From assembly GCA_023362775.1 (NCBI GenBank), contig JALMGJ010000004.1, forward strand, positions 82,517,798-82,581,797: a DNA stretch of 64,000 nt, in the 5' to 3' direction. This DNA is from Charina bottae (lineage: Eukaryota > Chordata > Lepidosauria > Squamata > Charinaidae). Below, in pieces: positions 10,895 to 22,513 of the stretch (positions are counted from its first letter, which is position 1; each line of letters opens with the position of its first letter). Below the pieces are notes generated by a model, which saw only the letters and a program-made list of their open reading frames with translations, did not search any database and had not been told where the DNA came from. The translations under genes were made by a program, and so were the position numbers.

Positions 10895-11420
10895 AAGGAT
10901 TGAAAGAAACTCACCCAGTATTTTCACCCAGGTTACCTAAGGGACCGTCTTATCCCCATTACATCGTCCCATCCCATCTGGTCATGCAGGGAGGGCATGC
11001 TACGGACCCCATCGGTTCAAGAATTCCATCTAACGTGGTCACGGAAGCGTGCCTTTTCTGCAGCAGTGCCTGCTCTGTGGAATATTCTTCAACCAGAGTT
11101 AAGACAGTCCACCTCGCTCCTGGACTTCAGGAAAAAAACTCAAGACTTGGCTTTGCCAACAGGCCTGGGGCGGGAAGAAGAGTATAAACTCTTGGGGATG
11201 GCTAACACCTTAGGATGGCCCTAGAATTGCCCTTCCAATGTTTTAAAGAAGACATCACCATCTTGATTTTATTATATTTATTGTATTTTTAAATGTTCTA
11301 TTTTAATGTTTAATGTTTTATCGAATTGTAAGCCGCCCAGAGTCCCTTGAGGGAGTTGGGCGGTGAAAAAGTCGAATGAATGAATGAATGAATGAATGAA
11401 TGAATGAATGAATGAATGAA
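10895..11420 (+). mobile_element. L2-clade LINE, ORF2 C-terminus and 3'UTR
   Basis: The frame at 10997-11224 contains RKRAFSAAVPALWNILQPEL, then a Phe-Arg-Lys-Lys stretch. This is the conserved 'RAFSAAAPxLWNSLPxxIR' C-terminus of L2-type LINE ORF2. A 3'UTR follows, then GTAAGCCGCCCAGAGTCCC, the stem GAGTTGGGCGG, and a tail of GAAT repeats. This copy links the many isolated GCCGCCCAGAGTC tails in the window to the L2 clade. The element is 5'-truncated and no TSD was found. Confidence 0.75.
11374..11420. repeat. (GAAT)n tail microsatellite
   Basis: GAATGAAT array of about 47 bp grown from the L2 3' tail. Confidence 0.9.
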
Positions 11421-12766
11421 TAAATTTTCAGACTTTTAGTTCTAAAGGTTCCTAATAGCTAAAAAGCAGTTAACAAGCAATTTCTGAAAGTGATTAGAAA
11501 AGGAAGTATGCAAACCCAGTGTCCTTTTGAAAGCGCCAACTGTGGTTTGAGCAAAATGGCTATTACCTCATCTCTCAGAGCTCTAAATCCACTGGAGACC
11601 ACTGTCTTGCAGTGTCCTCGCAAGGAGCAGCTGTCTGGAGCACTTGTGGGTGATCTCAAGCCCTCTCCTTGTCTTACAAAGAGCCTGTCTACTCACTGGA
11701 GGCATCGGGTCTGCTTTTAGTGGAGTCGTATTCAGTTTGCCAATTCTTCCCCAGAAGTATTAGCCACCTCAGTTTAGAATAATACTTCCATTTATGTAAA
11801 AATAGTGTTATAAAACCGCTCTTACAGAAACAAAATAATTCTTGAATTAGGCATCTGTTTGAATTCTGATGAATCAGTTTCTGGGGGAAAAAATGGTTCA
11901 GTCCAAAACAGAAGACTACAACAGCAATCAATTGAAAAGGTTATTAATTTACATGTTCACACAATGTTAATTACAGGAGAGCTTTATTGCAATAATTCTA
12001 ACCCTATCTTTCTTTTCAAACCTTTCTCTTTAACTCTTATTGTCTTTACCACAGAATAGCATGTTTTCAGAACCACTAGAGGTCTCTCTGAATCTCAGTT
12101 TTTTTGTCTCCTCTTTGTACATGTACTCTGCTCAATTTTTCTTTCTCTTACTTCCCATACTTTCTCTTCCCCACCTAAAGATGTCTCAGTTATATCATTC
12201 TTTATTTTTTCTATGCTTCTCATAGCATTATATTTTCAAAAAAATTGATAACTGCATTGATAACCATATTTTAAGTTCAAAAACCAAGCCCCTAGTAGAC
12301 AACCCCCTTCCGGTATTGAATTCTCTTCCCCAGCCACATTTTTCAGCTATCCCCTTTCCACCTCCTTGGTTACTCCATACAGGTACTTGGCCTTCTTTCT
12401 GCACCAGCATGGATCTTGCTAAACCAGCTGTAATATCCAATTTTCCCAACTAGTTCAGAGCTTCTTTTTTTATCTTGTCATGCTAAAAAGCTACATTCCA
12501 CCAGTGCCTGAATAAGCAGCAAAATATAAAAATGCATAGCATAGTTATTTCTATCTGATCTGGAGGGGGTGGGGTGGGGGGGAAAGAGTTAAAAAAATAG
12601 GTATTTGGATTTTCTCCAGACAAGTGGCCATAAACAGTCCATGAATCTTACATTCTACTTATTACACTAAATGTATTTACTTCAGCAGAGCAATTGCTTT
12701 CTGAAACTATAATTAAAAAATTAAAAAGAATTGAGTTTAAGATAGCAGCACCAGCCACAAAATACT
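11421..12766. other. Unique DNA, no gene recognised
   Basis: Several 60-80-residue open frames on both strands (for example 11490-11720 and 11689-11931) overlap each other and show no family motif. A G-rich tract GGGGGTGGGGTGGGGGGG lies near 12565-12582. Confidence 0.4.
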
Positions 12767-12819
12767 GTATGTATGTATGTATGTGTATGTATGTATGTGT
12801 GTGTGTGTGTGTGTGTGTA

Positions 12820-12885
<66 letters not shown>

Positions 12886-12938
12886 TGCATATGTATGTGT
12901 GTGTGTATATGTATGTGTGTATGTATATGTATATGTAT
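12767..12938. repeat. Compound (TATG)n(TG)n(TA)n microsatellite
   Basis: A 172-bp mosaic: GTAT units, about 45 bp of TG repeats with two TATG interruptions, about 44 bp of TA repeats, then GCATGCAT and mixed TATG/TG. Open frames of up to 153 residues across it (Cys-Val, Ile-Tyr, His-Thr repeats) are artefacts. It abuts the 3' end of the adjacent SINE. Confidence 0.97.
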
Positions 12939-12940
12939 CC

Positions 12941-13160
12941 ATCCCACCTTTATTATTTTTATAAAAAACTCAAGGCGGCGAACATACCTAATACTCCTTC
13001 CTCCTCCTATTTTCCCCACAACAACCCTGTGAGGTGAATTGGGCTGAGAGAGTGACTGGCCCAAGGTCACCCAGCCGGCTTTCATGCCTAAGGCAGGACT
13101 AGAACTCACGGTCTCCTGGTTTCTAGCCCAGCACCTTAACCACTAGACCAAACTGGCTAA
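12941..13160 (-). mobile_element. tRNA-derived CORE/MIR-like SINE, near full length
   Basis: On the minus strand the element starts with a tRNA-like head (AGCCAGTTTGGTCTAGTGG, then GAGTTCTAGTCCTGCC as a B-box relic). The CORE block GGGTGACCTTGGGCCAGTCAC follows, then CACCTCACAGGGTTGTTGTG, and a 3' end with TTATAAAAATAATAAAGGTGGGAT. The same family is at 26.3 kb. The tail abuts the compound microsatellite. Confidence 0.8.
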
Positions 13161-13889
13161 TACATTGATACATTGGAAGTACCTTCAGGCTCCCTTTTTC
13201 CCACCCTGCATGTTACTATCCATAGAAAGCAACCATGGAAATCAAGAATTAGCTCAGGGTATCTAAAAATGTTGGGGTTTTCCAGGAAAAATGAGGCCAG
13301 CTTCAGATCATAGCACATTTTGCCTTAAATATCCAGTAATATAGTCATTTTTTCTGCTATTTAAAACTACTGATATTGTATAATAATTCAGCACTTTAAA
13401 AATTGCACTATTGGAGGTCCTTCATATTGCCAATTATTAATAGTCTAATATGTATTTTAAACAACATCTGACAGAAAACACACATCAGTATTCAGTGCAT
13501 TCTAATGGTATTCTTAGTAAGTTACTAAATCAAATTTCACACCCATTTAAATTAATATGAGCTTTTTAATAAGAGGCTGGAAATATCAGGCATTCTAATA
13601 GTCCAGACTGTATTTTTCTCATGTTCACAATCAAGAAGTTATTCAGCAGTATGTATGGCTTAAGTTATTAGAATATATTCAATAAAGCTGGATATCTTTT
13701 GGTAAAAGAACCCCATTCAAAAATGGATGTGAACCTTGTGACTCATAAGAAAAATGGACGACAAACTGCTGTGATATGCTGAATTATTAACTAACACGAG
13801 ACAAGAAAACAAAAGAATCATGTAAATGTGGTTGTAGAGAATATATACATCTCAGAGTTGGAGTATTGGGTTGTATGAATTCTTTGAGC
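13161..13889. other. No feature recognised
   Basis: Unique AT-rich sequence. Confidence 0.45.
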
Positions 13890-14040
13890 TTGGTTTTTCT
13901 TTTGAAGACATTTCATGACTCACCTTGGCAACATCTTCAGTGCTGTGATCTTGGGGAAGTGAAGTTTGTTTTGTCCATGATTACAGCACTGAAGATATTA
14001 CCGAGGTAAGTCATGAAATATCAGCAAATAAAAAACCCAG
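13890..14040. mobile_element. Head-to-head pair of Penelope-like 3' ends
   Basis: Bases 13911-13948 (minus) and 13979-14018 (plus) are inverted copies of one sequence: AGCACTGAAGATRTTRCC, RAGGTRAGTCATGAAATRTC, then AAACCMAGCT. The order CTGAAGA (13989-13995 on plus), helix, GAAA matches the hammerhead-bearing 3' ends at 42.7 and 59.8 kb. Stem II pairs poorly, so these are decayed. About 30 bp separate the arms. Confidence 0.55.
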
Positions 14041-14248
14041 CTGAGAACTCCTGAACTATCATGTAACTAAACTGCTCCAAGTGAATACTATAATTACCGT
14101 TTTTTAAAAAATATAATCTGTTTGACTTTTCTATTTGATTATTTATACATTTCATATGGTATATGCATAACCTAGATAAGGATGGGTGCTTTTTTCTTTT
14201 TTAATTTCAATGCTTTTTTTTTTCAATCCTATCTAAAGAATTAAATCC

Positions 14249-14475
14249 TTTTTTTTTAATCCGTTCAATGGTGTCCAGTTCTCAGAGACTGCCTAGACAA
14301 GTCCCTGCAGTTTTCTTGGCAAGGTTTTTCAGAAGTGGTTTGCCATTGCCTTCTTCCTGGGGTTGAGAGACTGGCCCAAGGTCACTCAGCTGGCTTTGTG
14401 CCTAAGGCAGGACTGGAACTCCCGGTCTCCCAGTTTCTAGCCTGATGCCTTAACCACTACACCAAACTGGCTCTC
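14249..14475 (-). mobile_element. tRNA-derived CORE SINE, second 3' type, with TSD
   Basis: A full-length minus-strand copy lies between 7-bp duplications TAAATCC (14242-14248 and 14476-14482). The head (GAGCCAGTTTGGTGTAGTGG) and CORE block match the SINE at 12.9 kb. The 3' half instead reads GCAAACCACTTCTGAAAAACC, CTTGCCAAGAAAACTGCAGG and a GGACACCATTGAACGGATT end. The same 3' type occurs at 38.8 and 57.2 kb, so two subfamilies share one head. Confidence 0.8.
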
Positions 14476-15014
14476 TAAATCCCATTAAGACTGAATAAAT
14501 GGTCAAACAGGTCACAGTTAACCTGGAGTTAAATAAAGTGTGAGGGTTAATTCATTCTAACCATGTCCACTGGATTATCAATACATTAACATATAACAAA
14601 GCTAGAATTGCTGTGTTCACCCAGTGTTCTCTTCCCAATGCATGACAACTACTAATACAGATTAACTGGCAGATGGGTTTATCATTAAAAAAAGAAATGT
14701 CAAGTGAAGTAAAAAATTCCAGTTATGTTTTTAGGTATCATTGCATAGACAGCCTTGTGCTTTGGAAAGTGTCCCTTTGTTTATAAAACTTTCCAAGATT
14801 GAAACAAACAAACAAACAAACAAAAAAAGAAAAGAAAAAAAGCACCTTGCAAAGTTGTCAAAGGAGAAGGAAAGTAATTGTAATTCTGTTAAGGCCTTTA
14901 ATTCAAGCAAACTACTTCAAATGTTAATAGATTTCCAATGCAATACAAGCTAAGCTTCCACTGTCAATTTATATACTGGGAGAATCAGCTGCATTGACAT
15001 GTTTAATGTGGTTT
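14476..15014. other. No feature recognised
   Basis: Unique sequence with an (AAAC)n run at 14802-14823. Confidence 0.45.
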
Positions 15015-15016
15015 TT

Positions 15017-15118
15017 GCAGCCATACCGCCTTGAGCCATGATCTCGTCAGATCTCATTAGCTAAGTAAAGTCGAGTTTGGTCAGTGTTTGCATGAGAGAC
15101 CTCTGGGGACATTCTGGC
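15017..15118 (+). pseudogene. 5S rRNA-derived sequence (pseudogene or 5S SINE head)
   Basis: The order GCCATACC, TTGAGC, GATCTCGTC, AGATCTC, GCTAAG, GTCGRGTTTGGTCAGT and GGGAGACC-like GAGAGACC follows vertebrate 5S rRNA for about 100 bases with scattered substitutions. It spans the internal promoter region. The first bases and the 3' terminator are not preserved. The sequence after 15118 could be the body of a 5S-headed SINE (SINE3 type), but I cannot match it. Confidence 0.7.
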
Positions 15119-15120
15119 AT

Positions 15121-15677
15121 ATTAGTGAGATGAACAAGGAAAGCATGCTTTTGTGGCTAGAAGGAATAAGAGATCTTGACTTTAATTCTTGTTTCTGCCA
15201 TAACTAATCCCATAAAATGCTATATTTATCAGCTGAAGATATTTGGAACAATACTTGCTTCAAAGTAGCTCTCTGCTAGATAGAATCAGATGACATCTGT
15301 GTTAGGATACAGTCACATCTTCAGAGGAATTAAAACCGTAGGGAACTATTTTCAGCTCACAGTGCAAACTGGTCAGATTTTAGGGCCATGTTATAATGTA
15401 ACCATTGCTGGCATGTAAACATTTTCACATATACACACTGTCCTCACATTAAAAAATCACATTAATGTATGAATACTTTATTCAAGCATATACATATCAT
15501 TAATGCAAGAGTCCTGATTCACATATAACATTAAAGAAATAATGTGTTTATTTAAATTTGACTTACCTTATAGCATGAATTCAGCCATTATGGTATATTT
15601 AACAAATCAATTTGGTAATAGTAATTGTGAAAATGATATTGGAAGAATAGTTCACTGCAAAGAGAATATGAGTAGGC
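15121..15677. other. No feature recognised
   Basis: Unique AT-rich sequence, possibly including the decayed body of the 5S-headed element. Confidence 0.4.
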
Positions 15678-15690
15678 TACCAAAAGAAAA

Positions 15691-16028
15691 AAGGGGCGTG
15701 GTGGCTCAGCGGGTAAGATGCCAGGCTTGTTGATCGGAAGATCGCAAGTTCGGAGGTTCGAATCCCTAGCCCTGCATGCAGAGTGAGCTCCCGCACTAGC
15801 TCCAGCTCTTGCCAACCTAGCAATTCAAAAGCATGCAAATGTAAGTAGATGAATAGGTACCACTTCGGTGGGTAGGTAACAGCGTTCCGCGCGCATCATG
15901 CTGGCCACATGACCACGGAAGCGTCTTTGGACAACACTGGCTCTTCGGCTAACAAACGGAGATGAGCACCGGCCCCTAGAGTCGGACATGACTGCACAAA
16001 TGTGCGGGGGGAACCTTTACCTTTACCT
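15691..16028 (+). mobile_element. Sauria-type tRNA SINE, full length, 13-bp TSD
   Basis: Starts AAGGGGCGTGGTGGCTCAG (A box) with GGTTCGAATCCC (B box) at about 15754-15765. The conserved body includes GCATGCAAATG, GGTACCACTTCGGTGGG, CACATGACCACGGAAGCG and GAGATGAGCACC. It ends AACCTTTACCTTTACC, the BovB-mobilised type of tail. Perfect 13-bp duplications TACCAAAAGAAAA flank it (15678-15690 and 16029-16041), so it is a well-preserved insertion. Family identity is from the known squamate Sauria SINE layout. Confidence 0.93.
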
Positions 16029-16044
16029 TACCAAAAGAAAAGAT

Positions 16045-16340
16045 AATTTTAGGCTGTATCAAGAGAAATATTAGACCCCATCTTTAGTATGTACATGGAA
16101 TAATGAATTTATGATACAAGAAAGCAGATTCCAATGGGAGTGGGGACTTCCTGAGAGTAAGGGCAGTTTCATAGTGGAAATAATTACCCAGAAAGGTGAG
16201 AGATTCCTTTTTACTAGATGTGTTCAAGCACAACCTAGACAGCCATCAACTAGGAATTTTTTAATTTGAATTCCTACACTAATCTAGGCTTCAGACCTCA
16301 TAGCCTTAATGGCTCTTTTCAACTCTATGGCCCTAAGTAA
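16045..16340 (+). mobile_element. CR1 LINE 3' region
   Basis: Reads like a CR1 ORF2 end plus 3'UTR: AGATTCCAATGGGAGTGGGG, CTTCCTGAGAGTAAGGGCAG, GTGTTCAAGCACAACCTAGA, then CTCTTTTCAACTCTATGGCC just before the expected (ATTCTATG)n end. Decayed, with no open frame. Confidence 0.6.
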
Positions 16341-16559
16341 ATCATGGCTTAGGGCAAAGTGTAAACTCAATCATACACTGAAATACATGCACACACTCTT
16401 CTCAAACCTATTTCCTCAGTTAATACATGTTGATCAAGTGGAAGAAAGTGTTTGGGAGTTGAAAAGGCTTAATTTCTATTTAAATTTCCCTTAAATATGA
16501 GTATGTGTTAGTTAAATAGCTGTAGTATTATTTTTTCTTAATTTTTCTTTTCTTGATTG

Positions 16560-16699
16560 TGTAATTTATTATTGTGAGCTCTTGCACTGAAGTCAAATTC
16601 CTTGTATGTTTAGTCATACTTGGCCAATAAAGTATTCTATTCTATTCTATTCTATTCTATTCTATTCTATTCTATTCTATTCTATTCTATTCTATTCTA
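16560..16699 (+). mobile_element. CR1/L3-type LINE 3' end with (TATTC)n tail
   Basis: CTTGCACTGAAGTCAAATTC, CTTGTATGTTTAGTCATACTTGG, CCAATAAAGTATTC runs directly into a pure TATTC array (16633-16699, about 13 units). In snakes and other squamates such ATAGA/TATTC microsatellites are known to be seeded by CR1-type LINE 3' ends. Confidence 0.75.
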
Positions 16700-17250
16700 G
16701 ACTCTTGTCTTATTTCTAAAGAATCTTAGAAGCATCTTTCTGTACAGATTCTGCTAAGGCATCTTCTGTTCTCTACACACACTGTTGCTGAGATCAAAAT
16801 GATAAAACTAGAGTTGGAGGGAAACAGTTAATTTTTAGGATGTAGGAAATAACATATTTTAACATATTTCCCCCCCCCTGCTTAGCTGATTGGCAGCCTC
16901 CTTTCTTTTGACATCAAGGGGCTATATATACTATTACACATTTATCACTGTATATCTCTTCCATCAGTTCCCTAAGTTTAGTAAAAACTACTTGTATATA
17001 ATGCCTTTATGTTTGTAAGCCCAAAGTCTTTTTAAAAATAATACTGAATAGATTAATGTGCTATTAATGGAAGTCAAATGTTAGTGAAGCTAATACATGG
17101 AAATATCTCCACACTTGTATCACAAATTTGTGTGTAAAAATATAAGGAGTGGCGTTTGTGCTGTGATATCACGATGCATGTTCTGTCACTTGAACCCTTT
17201 TCTTCCCCTCCTAGGGATGCCTATGCTGCTGTATATTAATATTTATCTCC
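16700..17250. other. No feature recognised
   Basis: Unique AT-rich sequence. Confidence 0.45.
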
Positions 17251-17283
17251 CATCCATCCATCCATCCATCCATCCATCCATCC
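17251..17283. repeat. (CATC)n microsatellite
   Basis: Eight CATC units. Confidence 0.95.
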
Positions 17284-19424
17284 CTGGTCATTTTTATCTT
17301 TGCCGTGCTCTGTAAATGGTTGTATAATTTGTGCAGGTAAAGTATTTTTTCTAAGGATTTCTTGCTGGGATTGTATTCAACTTCTATCAATCAGTCTATG
17401 ATGAGAGTAGGGAAATGTGTATATAAAAAGTGTCTTTAGACTAAATTAGTTGAACGTTTTAAACAGTAATCAACTAAAAAGCAGGACATAAAATATATAC
17501 CAATTAATATCTTGAATTCCACTTTTCAGTGAAAAAAATGCAGCTGAAAAGATAATATTGATTTTTTTTCCTCCCAAGACTAGGTTGCTTGAGGCTGCAA
17601 TGCCCTCTGATTAAATCACTATATTGAGCTCTGTCGTCAAGGTTTCTTTCAGTTAAAAAAAAATCACAGTAAATATCTGCAGATACTCAGAGCTGTTTGT
17701 ATGACTAAACTGGTAAAATGTAAATATTTCCCTGAAGGCTTTGATCTGATGCTAAATTATCTGCTTGAAGTTGATAATTTCAGTTCTTCAGTGCAGTTCT
17801 TGTTTGATGGGAAAGCAGTTAATACCTATTTAGTTTTGCCTTGATAAATCAGGAAATGAAAACAGATTAGTGCTGAGATTGTATCTGTGCCTGAGCTCTC
17901 AACAACATTCTTCAACAGAAAAGTGTTCATGGCTTCTTAACACTCAATAAAAAGCCTTTGATTTTTGTTTTTGCTTTAAATATGACATTTTATAAGAACA
18001 AGAGTAAAGGCCTACATTCTAAAGGATCTTCAGCCTGCTTTCTAATGTATAGGTTAGCTGTGCTAGTGAGATGTTATTTCATATATCCTAAAAAGAAAAT
18101 ATGTATCATTCATCAGCCTCAGTTTCACTAGTCCAAAGTAAAAACATTTTGATCAGAAAGATGTCCAACTTCCTGCTTTCTACCCCTTTGTTTACAGTAA
18201 TCAGAATTCTGATCCTCATTAAGTCTGCATACTTGATTTTCTCCATTTGCTTGCCCTTTTTTTTAATTTGATGAGTTTTAGAAATCTATCAAAGGAAACT
18301 GCAAAGACAGTCTTTGAATGTTCTTATGATGGTAATTTGCAAAATTATGGGCACAGGCAGAAGCCATTATTTTTTAAATTCTTACCACAACTGGGAGTTA
18401 GCATTAAGAAATCAGAATAGTTTCAGCATAGAAGAAATCCACTTCACAATCAAAACATGCTTTGAAATGCTTCTAGCATTTGTTGGCATTTCACAATTAT
18501 ATGATTTACAGGGCCGTTCAAACAATTCAAAGCATCCATGCAAATATGCTGCTCAAAGCATCCCATCCTCGTGAAAGTTCAGTGCAACTACTTCAAGAGC
18601 TTTCCCACATTGTTTGAACATACATGTGCATGCACATATTCCATTTCCACTGGGATGACAAAATACCAGAGTCCACAAACAGCTTGAAGCTTGTCCTCCT
18701 CTGCTAAAATACATCATTCTATTACATGTAGCAGGATTAAATGGATCTGATAGAATTGTTGCCACAATGTTATGCCGTAGATATAGATATTATATAAAAA
18801 TCATATTCATTCATTTAATGTGTGGAAAGTGCCTGTTATAGATTTATTTCATTTGAAATACTGTGAGGCTTGTTACAATAATATATTTGCATCTATAGAG
18901 ATAAGTGGTTTTTACAAGTGTCAGTGAAAAATTAGAGCAAAAAGTATCCATAACCCCAGGTTTTCAAGGGAATTCATGAAACAGAGTATTCAGAATATTG
19001 CCCTGTTTTCCCTGTTAGGAAACCAACAGTTAATTTGAGTCATTTTGACCATGAATATGCTTCTGCCTATGTGGGCCTTATAGAAGTGTAGTTTTGATCT
19101 TGATATAAAAATAACAAATAGACCTTTGTTATCGTGAAGATGAACAAATTCATTCTCATGTGCTAGATTCTGCTCCATTAGAAGCATAAAGTATTACACA
19201 ACTCCCCAATCCGCAGAGCTCCAGTACATCTGTAGGGCAACAGGTTACAGAGCAGGGAGAAAACTGTAAAGCATATGTAGTAAATTAAACACTATTTAGT
19301 TCAAATGAGCTATGTGCCCCAAATAACTCATCTTTAGAATTCTGCTCTATAAAATTCTGCTCTATGCTGAACTTTGCTAGTATTTCACATCAGCATTTGA
19401 TACCTGGTGCTTTTATGAAGACTA
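17284..19424. other. Unique DNA; candidate conserved non-coding stretch
   Basis: No repeat of recognisable age and no exon. The part at about 17720-17960 is compositionally balanced, free of simple repeats and dense in short AT-core motifs (TAATTT, GATAAATC, TAATACC), in the style of a conserved non-coding element. That is an impression only; conservation cannot be seen from one genome. Confidence 0.25.
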
Positions 19425-19560
19425 TTTAACAATCTTCTCAACCAGGGCACCCTGCAGATGTACAGATTTCAATTCACAGGAACGGCCATGCTGACTGGGG
19501 AAATTTTGGAGTTGAAATCCATACATCTGACAGGCACTCAAGCTGAGGAAAACTGCTGCA
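19425..19560. mobile_element. Old hAT-type MITE relic
   Basis: Retains the outline of the MITE at 46.8 kb: TTCTCAACCAGGGCACCCTG, AGATGTACAGATTTCAA, CATGCTGACTGGGGAAATTT, GAGTTGAAATCC, ACATCTGACAGGCAC. TIRs and TSD have decayed. Confidence 0.5.
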
Positions 19561-22160
19561 TAAAGTATTATCAGGCATTAGCTATTCAACTTTGATGCTG
19601 ACGTGCAGTACTGTTTATAGATGATAGGAAGTACTGTGTGGTACTTCAGTGTTTGACCAAAGATGTGCCCCAGTACTTAGCTGGTCCTAATATTTACAGA
19701 CCTTGCTGAATTAACAGGTTTGGATGAACTTTTAGCATTACCATTTGAAGGATATAGTTACCATTGCTAGGGTCACTGTCCTTGAGCCAAAGGGAAAGCT
19801 TCCGCAGTTACTGCACTTTCTAAGCCTTAGATATTGATGAATATTAAGGGCAAAGGTCTCTTTTATATGAAAGCATATAAAGGTCGAGTCAGAGCCCCAT
19901 GGAGAGGACCTGAGTTTTAAAACATACTTTCTCTTTGAATTCCTTTAGCCTTGAATTACAGTAAGTACCCAGAGGAACAACAGATTCCCCACCCCACCCC
20001 AATTTGTCCTGTCCTGCTTTCAAAAATGGGAATCAGTGATCCTCCAGAACAGAAAGCTGGCAGTATGTATGTTGTATTTTACACAGATGATTAACTTCTT
20101 ATTTAGGATTCGAATTATAATTTGTAAAATAATATTGAAATGTTTAAATAAGGCAGATAGTCCCAGTTCTCAAACAATCCAAGTGCTGTTTGGTGATTTA
20201 TTGAAAATGACTAAAAAAAACCTGTTTTTGAAAGTGAAATTCAAAAGATTTTGAAGATTTTAACTATCATGGTAGGTTTTGTTGTTGTTGTTGTTGTCCT
20301 GTATAAGGCTATACTCAACTCAGATCCTAAAGGACCTCTGTTTTGCTCCCCAATTACACTATAGCCAAATTCATTTCTAGCAAACCAATGTTATGTCAAT
20401 TCTCCACCAATCCACAGCTTTTGGAGTAATTCCATCTTTGTTTTTGTTTTTTTAATTAATGATTAAAATACTTAAAGGCAACAATTGTGTGGTTTCTGAG
20501 AGAGCCTCAGTGTTTTCTAAGTACAATTGTAGTGAGCACTTTGAGGACTGAACTATTTAATGTCTTTTTCTTCTTGATATTGGGAAGTAAACACAGGGAA
20601 TAAAAAACTTAGTGGGGTGGAACTGGAGATGAACTGGGGATATTTGGAACTGAGATGAATGTTTTGAATAACTTACTGTTGAGGTGAAGGGTAAGTCTCA
20701 GAAGAACACTATTGAGGGCTTATTTAACTGGGGAGACTCTCCTATACAGTGGGAACTGAAACCAAGTATAAACTCTATATTTATGGCAGTCTTATCAACC
20801 CAATTGAACAGAATTCTTTATTCCTTTATGTGAGTAAATCTATTAATAATTATCTTATTTATTGTAGTAAACTCATCTCTAGTGGCATTAATTACATTCT
20901 GTACAACAAGAAGCAAACTACTGGTTTTCTATAAAATTCAGGTTTAGTGTGGTGGTAGCATTTAAGCCTTTATGGTTTAGGTATCATTCCCTAACTTTGA
21001 GGTCCATTTGAACTTAAATATAGTGGCAGGGAGTTCTGAATCACTTTTTTTAGATGGAACTTCAGTGAAATAGACATATTTATTTCACCTCAAAGCAATT
21101 ACAAATTTGTACAAGGGCTAGATATACTATGTTTGGGAACTGACAAGATCCATTAAAAGAATGTATGTGATTCTACAGCTTGGTCTAATTCATTTGAACA
21201 TTTGTATGGGGCTTAAATATATATATATTTTCCAAAAGCATGCAGTGTAGCCATTACAAAGATTTAATTCTATCCACCAGACTACACTGGCTTACCAAAA
21301 AAAAAAAGGCAAGGCTTCTTAAGTATTTCAATATTATGTCAGTATAAACACAGCTTACAATATGATCGGGAAAGTCATAATGCATCCAACATGTATAATG
21401 TATTTCCATTCAGCAGGCACAGCTTAGCTATAGTCCATTCACATAAACACAGACATTTGGAGCAGTTGACCCTGAGGTTCATTCCAATTCTAACATTTTC
21501 CAGTGGTGTTATTCTGTCATCATCTTGTGAAACAATATGATACTCCTTTAGGATAATATTTCAACACAAATTGTGCAATTCATGTTACCTCACTGGTAGC
21601 TATATCTTTTCAGGATTTTCTTAGTTATCTATATAAGCAATTTCTTCCTTTTTATCTTAAATAACTAGGTTGCAAAAGTTTTGCTTGAGCAAAGCAGTTT
21701 CTAGAAATTGTCTAAAGTTTCCTCATTATTGCTTGTGAATTGGTCACTTTCATCAAAATCTATCAACTGAGTGGACTCATTCATGTTACAAATAATTTAG
21801 AAAATGTTAAGACCTAAAAATGTGTTCAGGGAAGCTTCAGTTCTGGAAGTTGAAAGGCAATATGGTCTATGAAAATCTTTTTTCTTTCCTCTCTCTTTCT
21901 CCCATTCGTGAAAATGCATTCAAATGGTTTAACACTGAATACTTCGAAAACTACCAGCTGTGGCTGGGCCTCTTGACAAAAATAATAGCTCCTTTCCTGT
22001 GACACAGTTACAGTTTTCAATGAAACACCAGGGAGACAGGCAGAGTGCTTCAGAAGCAGAAAGATCTCTAGTTTTAGATGACACATAGTAGCAACTATGC
22101 ATATAACACACACTGGGAAAAAGCTCAACACAACCCAAACGTCAGCTCAACCAAACAATT
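19561..22160. other. Unique AT-rich DNA, no gene recognised
   Basis: About 2.6 kb. Holds a short (GTT)n run at 20278-20297 and a short TA run near 21218. The open frames at 21826-22138 on the minus strand overlap in two frames and show no family motif. Confidence 0.4.
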
Positions 22161-22178
22161 CTTCATTTACACGTATAA

Positions 22179-22513
22179 GTAAAGGTAAAGGTTCCCCCTG
22201 CACATTTGTGCAGCCGTGTCCGACTTTAGGGGCCGTTGCTCATCTCCGTTTGTTAGCCAAAGAGCCAGCATTGTCCGAAGACGCTTCTGCGGTCATGTGG
22301 CTGGCATGATGCATGCGGAACGCTGTTACCTACCCACCGAAGTGGTACCTATTCATCTACTTGCATTTGCATGCTTTCGAATTGCTAGGTTGGCAAGAGC
22401 TGGGGCTAGTGCAGGAGCTCACTCTGTCACACGGGGCTAGGGATTCGAACCTCCGAACTTGCAATTTTCCAATCTACAAGCCTGGCTTCTTACCCGCTGA
22501 ACCACCACGCCCT
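22179..22513 (-). mobile_element. Sauria-type tRNA SINE (left member of a pair)
   Basis: Minus-strand full-length copy: the plus-strand text begins AAAGGTAAAGGTTCCCCC and ends GAACCACCACGCCCT (the A-box head). The B box is intact as GGATTCGAACC. Its left flank ATTTACACGTATA (22165-22177) is not repeated at its own right end but reappears at the right end of the SINE at 23.4 kb. Confidence 0.9.

Noticed and set aside
12648..13109. 153- and 112-residue open frames on both strands
   Set aside because: They are translations of the TG/TA microsatellite and the adjacent SINE.
15695..15770. tRNA gene with A and B boxes
   Set aside because: It is the head of a Sauria SINE, with SINE body, tail and TSD.
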